DNA of 12,627 nt from assembly GCA_903934195.1 (NCBI GenBank), contig CAIZMV010000150.1, positions 1-12,627 of the forward strand. Reading direction: 5' to 3'. Under the pieces are notes generated by a model. That model did not search any database. It was given only the letters and a program-made list of their open reading frames with translations, and was not told the origin of the DNA. The stretch is from an uncultured Acidimicrobiaceae bacterium (GTDB taxonomy: Bacteria > Actinomycetota > Acidimicrobiia > Acidimicrobiales > Ilumatobacteraceae). Below are positions 1-6,865 of the stretch, in pieces. The position numbers were made by a program, and so were the translations under genes. Within the stretch, counting starts at the first letter, position 1. Each line of letters begins with the position of its first letter.

Positions 1-1533
1 GTACGTCATCGACTCAGTTGATTCGTCAACACCAAGGCCGGCCTTGAGGCTGCCCATGTCAATTTCCACTGTGTTCATATCGACGCCCAGTTCCTCTGAC
101 AAGCGGGCGCCGTGGCGCTGCATGAATGTCATTGAGATGTTGGTGAGTTCACCGATGATGTCAAGGTCTGGTGCAAGGCGAGCAATGGCGCCATCAAGGA
201 ACACCATGTTCTTGATGTACAACATGAGTTCCTTTGGCAGTTTCGCACCATAGGCAAGAAGTGCCTTCACGATGCGCTGCACTTCAGCCACGAGTTCTTC
301 ACCATCAAGAGACGTCGGGTCGATTGTGGGTTGGTCAAGGCCGAGATCACGAATTACTGCATCGATATCAGTGTCTAATGGCAGCGCGCCAAGGTCACGT
401 AATGCAGACACTTGACTGTGCAAGTCATTTGTTGTTGCACCAAGCATGAGGCGCATGAATGCGAGTCGACGCTTCGTTGTTAGGCGACCAACGATGCCGA
501 AGTCGAGAAGAGCAGTTCGTCCATCGGACAGTACGAACAAGTTTCCTCCGTGAAGGTCACCGTGGAAGATGCCATGGATGAGTGCGCCTTCCATGAAGGA
601 GATCATTCCGGCCTTGATGACTTGTTCGGTATCAATTCCTGCTGCTTGCATGCCTTCAACATCATCGAAGTTGAAACCTTGCAGGCGTTCCATAACGAGG
701 ACGCGACGCTTCACGAGAATTGGGTGAGGGCGAGGCACGATGTATGAATCTTGATTGAGGTCGTGCAACATCATTGATACGTCGATCATGTTGGAAGACT
801 CCATGCGGAAATCGAGTTCTTCAACAATTGTTTCTGCAAAGAGTTCAACAAGGGCTGGCGGGTTAGCAAGAGCAGCGACCTTGATGCGGCCAATCATGAA
901 CGGTGCAATCCATGCCATAACGCGAAGGTCACGACGTACAAGTTCTGATACCTGTTCGCGCTGAACCTTTACGACGACATCTTCGCCAGTCAAGAGTGTT
1001 GCGCGGTGAACTTGAGCAATTGATGCTGCAGCGAGAGACTGCTGTTCGAAATTGGCGAACACGTCTTCAAGTCGAGCACCGAGATCTTGTTCCACAATGA
1101 GTTTCACGGTGTCCCAAGGTTGTGGCGGAACTTGATCGCGACACTTCTTGAATTCATTCACGAGTTCAGTAGGAAACAAACCTTCACCACTAGAAATGAT
1201 TTGAGCAAGCTTGATATATGTTGCGCCAAGTTTCTCAATTGCTGTGCGCAAACGAAGCGACATGTAGGTGCGCGAATCTTCAGGGGTAGCAAACTTGTTG
1301 CGCTTCTTCTGGATAAACCACGGAAGTAACGCCCAGCCAAGATGTGCAACAACGACCACTAGGCGACCAAGTGGGGGAATACGGCGGGCCCGAATAAGGG
1401 ACGGGACTTCTTTTTGTGCTGCAGCACGAAGAGCGATGGCTACCTGCGACCATGCAATGGTGTCGCGATCAAGGACCCACGGACCTGAATCAGAGAAATT
1501 GCCCCAGGAAAGGTCATTAGGTCGTTCTGTCAT
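1..1533 (-). CDS. UbiB/ABC1 (ADCK-type) atypical kinase family protein, C-terminus cut by the window edge
   Basis: The frame is open for 511 codons from an ATG at 1533 to the left edge, so the 3' end is missing. Family hallmarks appear in order: a KxGQ-like segment KLAQ at residues 108-111, an Ala-rich loop AAASIAQVH at 168-176 replacing a normal P-loop, a nucleotide-binding Lys in VVKV (K189), a catalytic-loop equivalent HGDLHGGN at 324-331, and the metal-binding DFG at 344-346. A short hydrophobic stretch lies at about 57-72. UbiB/ADCK proteins are membrane-associated ATPases linked to isoprenoid-quinone metabolism. Actinobacteria mostly use menaquinone, so the lipid served here is unknown. 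The KxGQ motif normally has Gly where Ala110 stands. The C-terminal membrane helices typical of the family would lie outside the window. The gene is divergent from the CoA-transferase gene. Family assignment is secure, substrate is not. Confidence 0.93.
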   Translation of the reverse strand, partial: MTERPNDLSWGNFSDSGPWVLDRDTIAWSQVAIALRAAAQKEVPSLIRARRIPPLGRLVVVVAHLGWALLPWFIQKKRNKFATPEDSRTYMSLRLRTAIEKLGATYIKLAQIISSGEGLFPTELVNEFKKCRDQVPPQPWDTVKLIVEQDLGARLEDVFANFEQQSLAAASIAQVHRATLLTGEDVVVKVQREQVSELVRRDLRVMAWIAPFMIGRIKVAALANPPALVELFAETIVEELDFRMESSNMIDVSMMLHDLNQDSYIVPRPHPILVKRRVLVMERLQGFNFDDVEGMQAAGIDTEQVIKAGMISFMEGALIHGIFHGDLHGGNLFVLSDGRTALLDFGIVGRLTTKRRLAFMRLMLGATTNDLHSQVSALRDLGALPLDTDIDAVIRDLGLDQPTIDPTSLDGEELVAEVQRIVKALLAYGAKLPKELMLYIKNMVFLDGAIARLAPDLDIIGELTNISMTFMQRHGARLSEELGVDMNTVEIDMGSLKAGLGVDESTESMTY

Positions 1534-1625
1534 CGAATCATTCTGCCGTGGAGAGTTGCTCCCACACGCCTTGCGGGGGCGAAATGCGACACAATGGTTC
1601 ACGCACTAAGCGCACGGGGGATCAC
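1534..1625. promoter_or_regulatory. Divergent intergenic region between the ubiB-like and CoA-transferase genes
   Basis: This 92-base gap separates two divergent start codons and must hold both promoters. An imperfect inverted repeat (GTGGAG, loop, CTCCCAC with one bulged base) lies at 1548-1565. A GGGGG run at 1616-1620, five bases before the ATG at 1626, is a plausible ribosome binding site for the CoA-transferase. I found no convincing -35/-10 pair on either strand. Confidence 0.4.
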
Positions 1626-2771
1626 ATGTCTAATGCACCACTTCAAGGGGTCAAAGTAGTCGAATTGGGCGTGTGGGTTGCTGGGCCAGCGGTCACGGGA
1701 ATGCTGGCCGACTGGGGTGCAGATGTACTGAAGATTGAGCCGCCCACCGGCGACCCACAGCGTGCTGTGTTTGGCGCGTTGGGAGTTGCAGACCAAGCCG
1801 GCGTGCCGCCATTCGAAATTGATAATCGTGGGAAGCGATCGGTAGTTCTTGACCTACGCAATGACGCAGACGTGGAAACCATGATGACCCTCATTAGTGA
1901 GGCAGACATTTTTGTAACCAATGTGCGACCTGCTGGTTTGCAACGTCTTGGTCTAGACGCAGAAACACTGACAGAGAAATTCCCGCGATTGATTTACGGA
2001 ATCATCACCGGCTACGGCTTAAAAGGCCCTGATGTTGACAAGGCTGGGTATGACATTGGTGCATTTTGGGCACGCAGTGGTTTAGCGCACACAACAGTTG
2101 CCCCCGATGAATTACCACCCGGCATTCGTAGTGGCCAAGGCGATCACACAACAGGAATGGCTCTTGCATCTGGTGTGATGGCTGCATTGTTCGACCGTGA
2201 ACGAACAGGTAAAGGGCGCGTAGTTTCCACCAGTTTGTTGCGCACTGGCGTTTACACAATCGGTTGGGATTTCGGCGTGTACTTGCGTTACGGCAAACGA
2301 CAGAGCACTCGTTCACGTCATCGCAACCCTGCACCGCAGATGAATTGCTATCGATGTGCAGATGGTCGCGCATTTTGGCTGCTGGGCCTTGAAGCGGATC
2401 GCCATTGGCCAGGGTTATTGAAAGCAATAGAGCGTGAAGACCTTGCAGCAATTGAGGACTTCAAGAATGCACGCGCCCGCGCCTTGCATGCTGAAGAATT
2501 GATCTCGATTCTTGATGCGCATTTTGCAACACAGGACTATGCATATTGGACAACGCGGTTTGACGCAGAAGATGTGTGGTGGGCGCCATTGAACTCAATT
2601 CCCGAAGCTGTAAATGACCCGCAGGTCATTGCGTCGGGAGCATTTATAGATATGACTCCTCAACCTGGCGAGGCGCCGTATCGCGCAGTGAATTCACCTG
2701 TTGACTTCGATGGCTACGCCCCAAAGTATGGGCCGGTGCCAAACCTGGGCCAACACGAACCGAAGTGGTGA
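1626..2771 (+). CDS. CaiB/BaiF family III CoA-transferase
   Basis: This 381-residue protein has the usual length and layout of formyl-CoA transferase/CaiB-like enzymes, which move CoA between organic acids through aspartyl-CoA thioester intermediates. The N-terminal half shows GVKVVELGVWVAGP (residues 8-21), the DWGADVLKIEPPTGD segment typical of the CoA-binding fold, and NRGKRSVVLDL. The catalytic Asp is expected at D143 in KAGYDIGAFWARSG, which matches the family's GYD...SG block. An upstream in-frame ATG at 1548 was rejected because the added residues are low-complexity and unlike the family, while 1626 has a G-rich site five bases upstream and begins just before the conserved domain. A VOC-fold gene follows after four bases, so the two are probably co-transcribed. 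The acyl substrate cannot be read from sequence. Alpha-methylacyl-CoA racemase belongs to the same superfamily and is an alternative. Confidence 0.93.
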   Translation: MSNAPLQGVKVVELGVWVAGPAVTGMLADWGADVLKIEPPTGDPQRAVFGALGVADQAGVPPFEIDNRGKRSVVLDLRNDADVETMMTLISEADIFVTNVRPAGLQRLGLDAETLTEKFPRLIYGIITGYGLKGPDVDKAGYDIGAFWARSGLAHTTVAPDELPPGIRSGQGDHTTGMALASGVMAALFDRERTGKGRVVSTSLLRTGVYTIGWDFGVYLRYGKRQSTRSRHRNPAPQMNCYRCADGRAFWLLGLEADRHWPGLLKAIEREDLAAIEDFKNARARALHAEELISILDAHFATQDYAYWTTRFDAEDVWWAPLNSIPEAVNDPQVIASGAFIDMTPQPGEAPYRAVNSPVDFDGYAPKYGPVPNLGQHEPKW

Positions 2772-2775
2772 CACC

Positions 2776-3141
2776 ATGACCGCTAGCCGTTTAGACATTG
2801 TGACCTTGAATACTCCTCATACCGATGAGTTGTCGAAATTTTGGGCTGACCTTCTGGGATTGCAAGAGATTGAACGCGAAGATGGTGACAGGTGGATACT
2901 TCTTGGAGATGCAAACGGCGGTCGCACAATTGGTTTTCAACGTGGTGAACACCTTGATGGTTCAATTCATATGGACCTGTCGTGTTCTACAGATGATTTT
3001 CAAAATGAGCGCGAACGCATGATGCATTTGGGTGCTATTGAAACCAGACCAATGCGAAGCGAACCGTATGGCCTTATTGCAAACTTCGCTGATCCAGATG
3101 GCAACTTGTTTGACCTCTGCGCATATATCTCTGCAGATTAA
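2776..3141 (+). CDS. VOC (vicinal oxygen chelate)/glyoxalase-fold protein
   Basis: This 121-residue protein is about the size of one two-module VOC domain. It starts with SRLDIVTLNTPHTDELSKFW, the first beta-alpha unit of the fold, in which a helix carrying the FW...LLGL pattern follows the first strand. The second module has IHMDLSC (H65) and ends with FADPDGNLFDL (residues 104-114), the classic C-terminal VOC signature. The last metal ligand in glyoxalase I is usually Glu. Here the equivalent position is D113, and the first-strand ligand position is D7 or nearby, so metal binding is uncertain. It begins four bases after the CoA-transferase stop, so translational coupling is likely. By context it could act on a CoA ester or a product of its partner, but that is inference. 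It is convergent with cysQ, with only eight bases between the stops. Confidence 0.88.
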   Translation: MTASRLDIVTLNTPHTDELSKFWADLLGLQEIEREDGDRWILLGDANGGRTIGFQRGEHLDGSIHMDLSCSTDDFQNERERMMHLGAIETRPMRSEPYGLIANFADPDGNLFDLCAYISAD

Positions 3142-3149
3142 AACTGCAG

Positions 3150-3935
3150 TCAGCGTGGATCGCGACCCCATATTGCATGCAAAATTGCATCGGTGTATTC
3201 AGGTCGGCACACAAAGAAATCTGGAAGCCACGTATCTGGCGTGTTGTATTCAAGAGGGGAGCCATCAATGCGGCTCACGTGGAGGCCAGCAGCAAGTGCG
3301 ACAGCAGCTGGTGCGGCAGAATCCCATTGGTACATGCCGCCATCGTGCACATAAATGTCTGCTTCACCCATAAGAATTGACATTGCTTTGGCGCCGGCAC
3401 TTCCTAAACGAAATGCATCGCAATCAAGATGTTCGTTGACGAGCACCGCTGCATAGGGCGCACGATTACGTGAGGTGACAAGGCGTGGTTTTGCCCCTTC
3501 TTTCGGCGGCACCACTACGCCGGGGTGGGTACCGAACACAGCATCGATGCTGGGAAGTGACACAGCACCAGCGGTCAGCGCATCGCGTTCCCATAGTGCA
3601 ATATGCACCGCCCAATCAGCACGACCCTCGCCGTATTCATTGGTGCCATCAAGGGGGTCAACTATCCACACGCGATCAGAGGTGAGTCGACGTCGGTCAT
3701 CTGAGCCTTCTTCCGACAGCACTGCATCGGAAGGACGCACCGCAGTGAATGCTTCCATGAGGAAGTTATGTGCGAGCAAGTCGCCGGAGTCTTTGAGTTG
3801 CCACTGCGTCGTGCCGCGTTCAATAGTTACTTCACGATGTTCGACTAAGAGTTGACCAGTGACTCGTGCAAGTTCAATAGCAAGGTCGTGGTCGTTCAGC
3901 GATTTCCACGAATCGAAAAGCTCTGCGTTGGTCAC
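3150..3935 (-). CDS. cysQ: Inositol-monophosphatase-family phosphatase, probable CysQ 3'-phosphoadenosine 5'-phosphate (PAP) phosphatase
   Basis: This 261-residue protein belongs to the Li+-sensitive, Mg2+-dependent phosphatase superfamily. The metal-site motifs are all present: SEEG at residues 74-77 (E75/E76), DPLDGTNEYGEG at 93-104 (D93, D96), and the C-terminal QWDSAAPAAV at 203-212 (D205). The compact NEYGEG extension after DPLDGT and the GGMYQWDSAAP block resemble actinobacterial CysQ more than inositol monophosphatases. CysQ removes the 3'-phosphate from PAP and PAPS during sulfate assimilation and prevents PAP from inhibiting RNases. Translation starts at a GTG (3935-3933) sharing the tetranucleotide GTGA with the stop of the upstream membrane-protein gene, which suggests coupling. 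Substrate could also be inositol or fructose bisphosphate, so the cysQ symbol is probable rather than certain. Confidence 0.85.
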   Translation of the reverse strand: MTNAELFDSWKSLNDHDLAIELARVTGQLLVEHREVTIERGTTQWQLKDSGDLLAHNFLMEAFTAVRPSDAVLSEEGSDDRRRLTSDRVWIVDPLDGTNEYGEGRADWAVHIALWERDALTAGAVSLPSIDAVFGTHPGVVVPPKEGAKPRLVTSRNRAPYAAVLVNEHLDCDAFRLGSAGAKAMSILMGEADIYVHDGGMYQWDSAAPAAVALAAGLHVSRIDGSPLEYNTPDTWLPDFFVCRPEYTDAILHAIWGRDPR

Positions 3936-4243
3936 TGCTCGCCGCGAGACAGATTAAGAGCGTCACGCACTAAAGCCCGAACTTCAACTTCATTTGCACC
4001 AGCTTCAACAAGTTGGCGAATACGCAGTTCAACTCGTTCTGCTTCAATCTCATTAAAGACATCAATACGTTTTGTTGACGTAGTGGCGGTAACTGCGATG
4101 AGAATGATTGCTGCGACGGCGGTGATCATTCCGAAGGTCAGCACCCACCCTTCATTGTTTCCACGAATGGACGACACGATGATTGCGGGTAGTCCTGCCA
4201 GGAAGGCACCAAAGCACAATGTTCGAATCAGCCGTAGTGACAT
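3932..4243 (-). CDS. Small two-helix membrane protein of unknown function
   Basis: I do not recognise this 103-residue protein. It has two hydrophobic segments, at about residues 5-25 (LIRTLCFGAFLAGLPAIIVS) and 33-55, separated by a short polar turn (RGNNEG). A charged, probably helical C-terminal half (about 58-103) follows, rich in Glu, Arg and Val/Leu in a heptad-like pattern. A topology with both helices in the membrane and the C-terminal tail in the cytoplasm is inferred from the Arg/Lys near residue 4-7 and 58-59. It lies between ettA (four bases upstream) and cysQ (GTGA overlap), so it is clearly part of that unit. No good Shine-Dalgarno is visible before the ATG at 4243, consistent with coupling to ettA translation. 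A longer in-frame ORF beginning at 4513 inside ettA is a shadow. Confidence 0.8.
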   Translation of the reverse strand: MSLRLIRTLCFGAFLAGLPAIIVSSIRGNNEGWVLTFGMITAVAAIILIAVTATTSTKRIDVFNEIEAERVELRIRQLVEAGANEVEVRALVRDALNLSRGEQ

Positions 4244-4247
4244 GTGA

Positions 4248-5924
4248 TTACCGAGAAAGGGGCTTGTATTTGATGCGGTGAGGCTGATCAGCGGCTGAAC
4301 CAAGTTCTTTGTGGCGCCATGATTCGTATTCGGAGAAGTTTCCTTCGAACCAGCGCACTTGGCTGTCGCCTTCGAACGCAAGAACGTGTGTGGCAATGCG
4401 GTCAAGGAACCAGCGATCGTGACTGATGACAACTGCACAGCCAGGGAACTGATCAAGAGCGTCTTCCAATGCGCGCAATGTGTCAACGTCGAGGTCGTTT
4501 GTTGGTTCGTCAAGCAGCAGCACGTTTCCGCCGCGCTTCAACACTTTTGCCAAGTGAACACGGTTGCGTTCTCCACCAGAAAGATCACCAACAAGCTTCT
4601 GTTGGTCTGCGCCTTTGAAGTTGAAGCTTGCGACATAAGCACGTCCGTGAATTTCGCGTCCGCCCACTTTCATGTGCTCGACACCCTCTGTGATTTCTTC
4701 GTACACAGACTTTGTCGGGTCAAGTGAATCGCGATTCTGGTCGACGTAACTCAGTTGAACAGTGTCGCCAACAGTGACAGTGCCTGAGTCGGGAGCTTGC
4801 TGGCCTGTAAGCATGCTGAACAATGTTGTTTTACCTGCACCGTTCGGGCCGATGATTCCGACAATGCCTGCAGGCGGCAATGAGAATGACAAGTCTTCAA
4901 TAAGCAAACGATCGCCGAAGCCCTTGGTGAGGTTTTCTACAACAATGACGTTGTCTCCCAAACGTGGGCCAGCTGGAATTGCGATTTCCAATTTGTCAGG
5001 GCCACGTTCTGCAGCCATTGCTTCTGCGTGCAATTTGTCATACGCAGCAAGACGAGCTTTACCTTTTGCTTGACGCGCTTTTGGCGACATCTTCACCCAT
5101 TCAAGTTCGCGCTGCAATGTACGAGTTCGCGTGTCGCTTAGTTTTTCTTCGCCTTCGAGACGAGTCTGCTTTTGCTCTAACCATGAGGTGTAGTTGCCTT
5201 CAAATGGGAAACCGCGACCACGGTCAAGTTCAAGAATCCAACTTGCAACATTGTCGAGGAAGTAACGGTCGTGCGTAATTGCAACAACGGTGCCTGGGTA
5301 TTCCTTTAAGAAACGCTCGAGCCAATCAACGCTCTCTGCGTCAAGGTGGTTCGTAGGTTCGTCAAGAAGAAGTAGGTCAGGGCGTGACAGCAACAAACGG
5401 CACAACGCAACTCGACGCTTTTCACCACCAGACAATTTCGAAACATCGGCATCGTTTGGCGGACAACGCAATGCGTCCATGGCGATTTCCACATTGCGGT
5501 CAAGGCTCCATGCATCGGCTGCTTCAATTTTCGCTTCGAGATCTGCCTGCAGGGCTCCGACCTTGTCGTAGTCAGCGTCGGGGTCTCCCCACATTGCCAT
5601 GACTTCGTCGTACTTAGTGAGTAGGTCTCTGATGGGGGCAACGCCGTCCATCACATTGCCAAGAACGTCCTTGGTCAGATCAAGTTGTGGTTCTTGCTCG
5701 AGGAGGCCAACAGTGAAACCAGGGGTAAGGCGCGCTTCGCCCGTGTATCCGTCGTCTCGGCCGGCCATGATTCGCAACAAACTGGACTTACCACTGCCGT
5801 TTGAGCCGATAACGCCGATTTTGGCCCCTGGATAGAAGGAGAGGGAGATGTTCTCGAGAATGGTGCGGTCTGGTGGGTAAAACCGAGCCAACTTGTAACA
5901 GGTATAGATGAACTCGTGTGCCAT
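4248..5924 (-). CDS. ettA: Energy-dependent translational throttle protein EttA (ABC-F ATPase)
   Basis: This 558-residue protein has two ABC ATPase domains in tandem and no membrane segments, as expected for ABC-F (E. coli EttA is 555). The opening MAHEFIYTCYKLARFYPP and ILENISLSFYPGAKIGV are characteristic of EttA. Domain 1 has Walker A GSNGSGKSS (40-48), signature LSGGE (164-168) and Walker B LLLLDEP with catalytic E189. Domain 2 has GPNGAGKTT (359-367), LSGGE (448-452) and LLLDEP with E473. The basic linker at about 240-320 corresponds to the P-site tRNA interaction motif. EttA binds the ribosomal E site and gates the first elongation steps according to the ATP/ADP ratio. It is the first gene of a three-gene unit with the membrane protein and cysQ. 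No Shine-Dalgarno precedes the ATG, and a -10-like element lies just upstream. Nothing suggests an antibiotic-resistance ABC-F. Confidence 0.96.
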   Translation of the reverse strand: MAHEFIYTCYKLARFYPPDRTILENISLSFYPGAKIGVIGSNGSGKSSLLRIMAGRDDGYTGEARLTPGFTVGLLEQEPQLDLTKDVLGNVMDGVAPIRDLLTKYDEVMAMWGDPDADYDKVGALQADLEAKIEAADAWSLDRNVEIAMDALRCPPNDADVSKLSGGEKRRVALCRLLLSRPDLLLLDEPTNHLDAESVDWLERFLKEYPGTVVAITHDRYFLDNVASWILELDRGRGFPFEGNYTSWLEQKQTRLEGEEKLSDTRTRTLQRELEWVKMSPKARQAKGKARLAAYDKLHAEAMAAERGPDKLEIAIPAGPRLGDNVIVVENLTKGFGDRLLIEDLSFSLPPAGIVGIIGPNGAGKTTLFSMLTGQQAPDSGTVTVGDTVQLSYVDQNRDSLDPTKSVYEEITEGVEHMKVGGREIHGRAYVASFNFKGADQQKLVGDLSGGERNRVHLAKVLKRGGNVLLLDEPTNDLDVDTLRALEDALDQFPGCAVVISHDRWFLDRIATHVLAFEGDSQVRWFEGNFSEYESWRHKELGSAADQPHRIKYKPLSR

Positions 5925-5933
5925 GGTTCTATG

Positions 5934-5939
5934 AGGTTA
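5934..5939 (-). promoter_or_regulatory. Possible -10 element for the ettA unit
   Basis: On the minus strand TAACCT (a TANNNT actinobacterial -10) ends nine bases before the ettA ATG. The predicted transcript would have little or no leader, which fits the absence of a ribosome binding site. No clear -35 is visible, so this is tentative. Confidence 0.3.
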
Positions 5940-5995
5940 GTTCGGCGACCTCAAGTTCCGCCTGTCCACCCCTCGGGGCTGTTACCTTTGAGTCT

Positions 5996-6012
5996 TGTCC
6001 AGCCTCTGGACA
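5996..6012. promoter_or_regulatory. Perfect 7-bp inverted repeat upstream of the PuuD-like membrane gene
   Basis: TGTCCAG, loop CCT, CTGGACA forms an exact 7-bp inverted repeat lying 19 bases before the start codon and 8 bases before the AGGGA ribosome binding site. It could be a small operator or a hairpin in the 5' leader affecting translation. There is no T-run, so it is not a terminator. Function is inferred only from position and symmetry. Confidence 0.4.
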
Positions 6013-6031
6013 CCTACAAAAGGGAAATTTC

Positions 6032-6799
6032 ATGACCGCAGCATCATTGTTTGATCAAGCCGCAATCGGAAACTTTTGGTTCCGTTACCTCCATGTCCTC
6101 GCGGGCATTACCTGGATCGGTTTGCTTTACTACTTCAACTTCGTTCAGGTGCCAGGCCTTGCTGCCTACGGCGACGAAGGCAAGGCTCGCAACATCACCG
6201 TGACCCAAATCGCTACTCGCGCATTGTGGTGGTTCCGTTGGGCGTCAATCGCCACTCTTGCGACTGGTCTTCTCATCACAGCAGTAGCGCCTGATTACAT
6301 GAATGACTTCATGAATCACCCAGGTTCAGACCCAGCGAACGCAAAGAACGCTGTGATCTCTGTCGGCATGATCATGGGAATTCTGATGGCTGCCAACGTG
6401 TGGATGATCATCTGGAAGAACCAAAAAGTTGTTATCGCTAACGCTGTCAATGTTCTTGGTGGCGGCGAAGCTAACCCGGATGCCGCAACATGTGGCCGTA
6501 AGGCACTTCTTGCTTCACGTCAGAACATGGTGTTCTCAGTATCTATGTTGTTCTACATGGTTGGTGCAGCTCACTTCTACCCAGAAGCATTCAGCGCAAC
6601 CACTGGTAACGCAAACACTTTTATGTTCATCTCGCTTGCAATCATCGCATTGCTTGAATTGAATGCAATCGGAATTTTCGGTGGCATCAAGGCTGGTAAC
6701 AAGATGTTGTGGCCATATGAGAGCCACAAGAACGCGATCATTTCATCGATTGTGTTGTGGGCGGTCTTCTTCGGCCTCTCCGTTGTCTTCATGGGCTAA
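6032..6799 (+). CDS. Urate-oxidase N-terminal (PuuD-type) membrane domain protein, short form without cytochrome c
   Basis: This 255-residue protein has about six membrane helices (approximate residues 15-38, 66-86, 108-128, 165-183, 195-217, 233-254). The first helix carries FRYLHVLAGITWIGLLYYFN, whose H-x3-GxxWIG pattern is typical of the membrane domain fused to cytochrome c in PuuD urate dehydrogenases. A second conserved-looking His, H181, sits in YMVGAAHFYP. H21 and H181 are candidate haem or metal ligands (inference). There is no CxxCH motif, so the cytochrome part is absent, and no purine-catabolism gene is nearby. Such short homologues are better called integral membrane proteins of possible redox role than uricases. 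The start at 6032 is supported by AGGGA at 6021-6025, and the in-frame upstream extension from 5918 is not membrane-like. A strong terminator follows, so the gene is probably monocistronic. Confidence 0.85.
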   Translation: MTAASLFDQAAIGNFWFRYLHVLAGITWIGLLYYFNFVQVPGLAAYGDEGKARNITVTQIATRALWWFRWASIATLATGLLITAVAPDYMNDFMNHPGSDPANAKNAVISVGMIMGILMAANVWMIIWKNQKVVIANAVNVLGGGEANPDAATCGRKALLASRQNMVFSVSMLFYMVGAAHFYPEAFSATTGNANTFMFISLAIIALLELNAIGIFGGIKAGNKMLWPYESHKNAIISSIVLWAVFFGLSVVFMG

Positions 6800-6814
6800 C
6801 GAACTTCGAAATGT

Positions 6815-6845
6815 AAAAGGGCCGCCCCAATGGGGCGGCCCTTTT
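6815..6845. terminator. Perfect bidirectional intrinsic terminator
   Basis: AAAAGGGCCGCCCC and GGGGCGGCCCTTTT form an exact 14-bp stem around a 3-base loop (AAT, 6829-6831). The GC core of ten pairs is flanked by A4 and T4, giving a U-tract in either direction. It lies 15 bases after the stop of the PuuD-like gene and 20 bases from the stop of the convergent cupredoxin gene, so it can serve both. Confidence 0.92.
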
Positions 6846-6865
6846 GCGTTCTGAGAACTCGGTCT

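Noticed and set aside
1548..1625. In-frame 26-residue extension of the CoA-transferase from an upstream ATG
   Set aside because: The added residues are unlike the family, and the G-rich ribosome site fits the ATG at 1626.
2005..2451. Minus-strand open frame of 148 codons inside the CoA-transferase gene
   Set aside because: Shadow of a well-conserved gene with no recognisable motif and biased composition.
3131..3149. Repeated CTGCAG (3131-3136 and 3144-3149) at the convergent VOC/cysQ junction as a terminator
   Set aside because: The stem would be only 6 bp with no T-run, and CTGCAG is self-palindromic, so chance is a fair explanation.
4244..4513. N-terminal extension of the small membrane protein inside ettA
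   Set aside because: It lies wholly within ettA in another frame, is Ser/Thr-rich with no hydrophobic or conserved feature, and would double-code.
4248..5924. ABC-F antibiotic-resistance (ARE) protein
   Set aside because: The N-terminus, length and linker match EttA and not the ARE subfamilies with extended linkers.
6032..6799. Bona fide urate oxidase/dehydrogenase
   Set aside because: No cytochrome c motif CxxCH, no catalytic uricase domain and no purine-degradation genes nearby.
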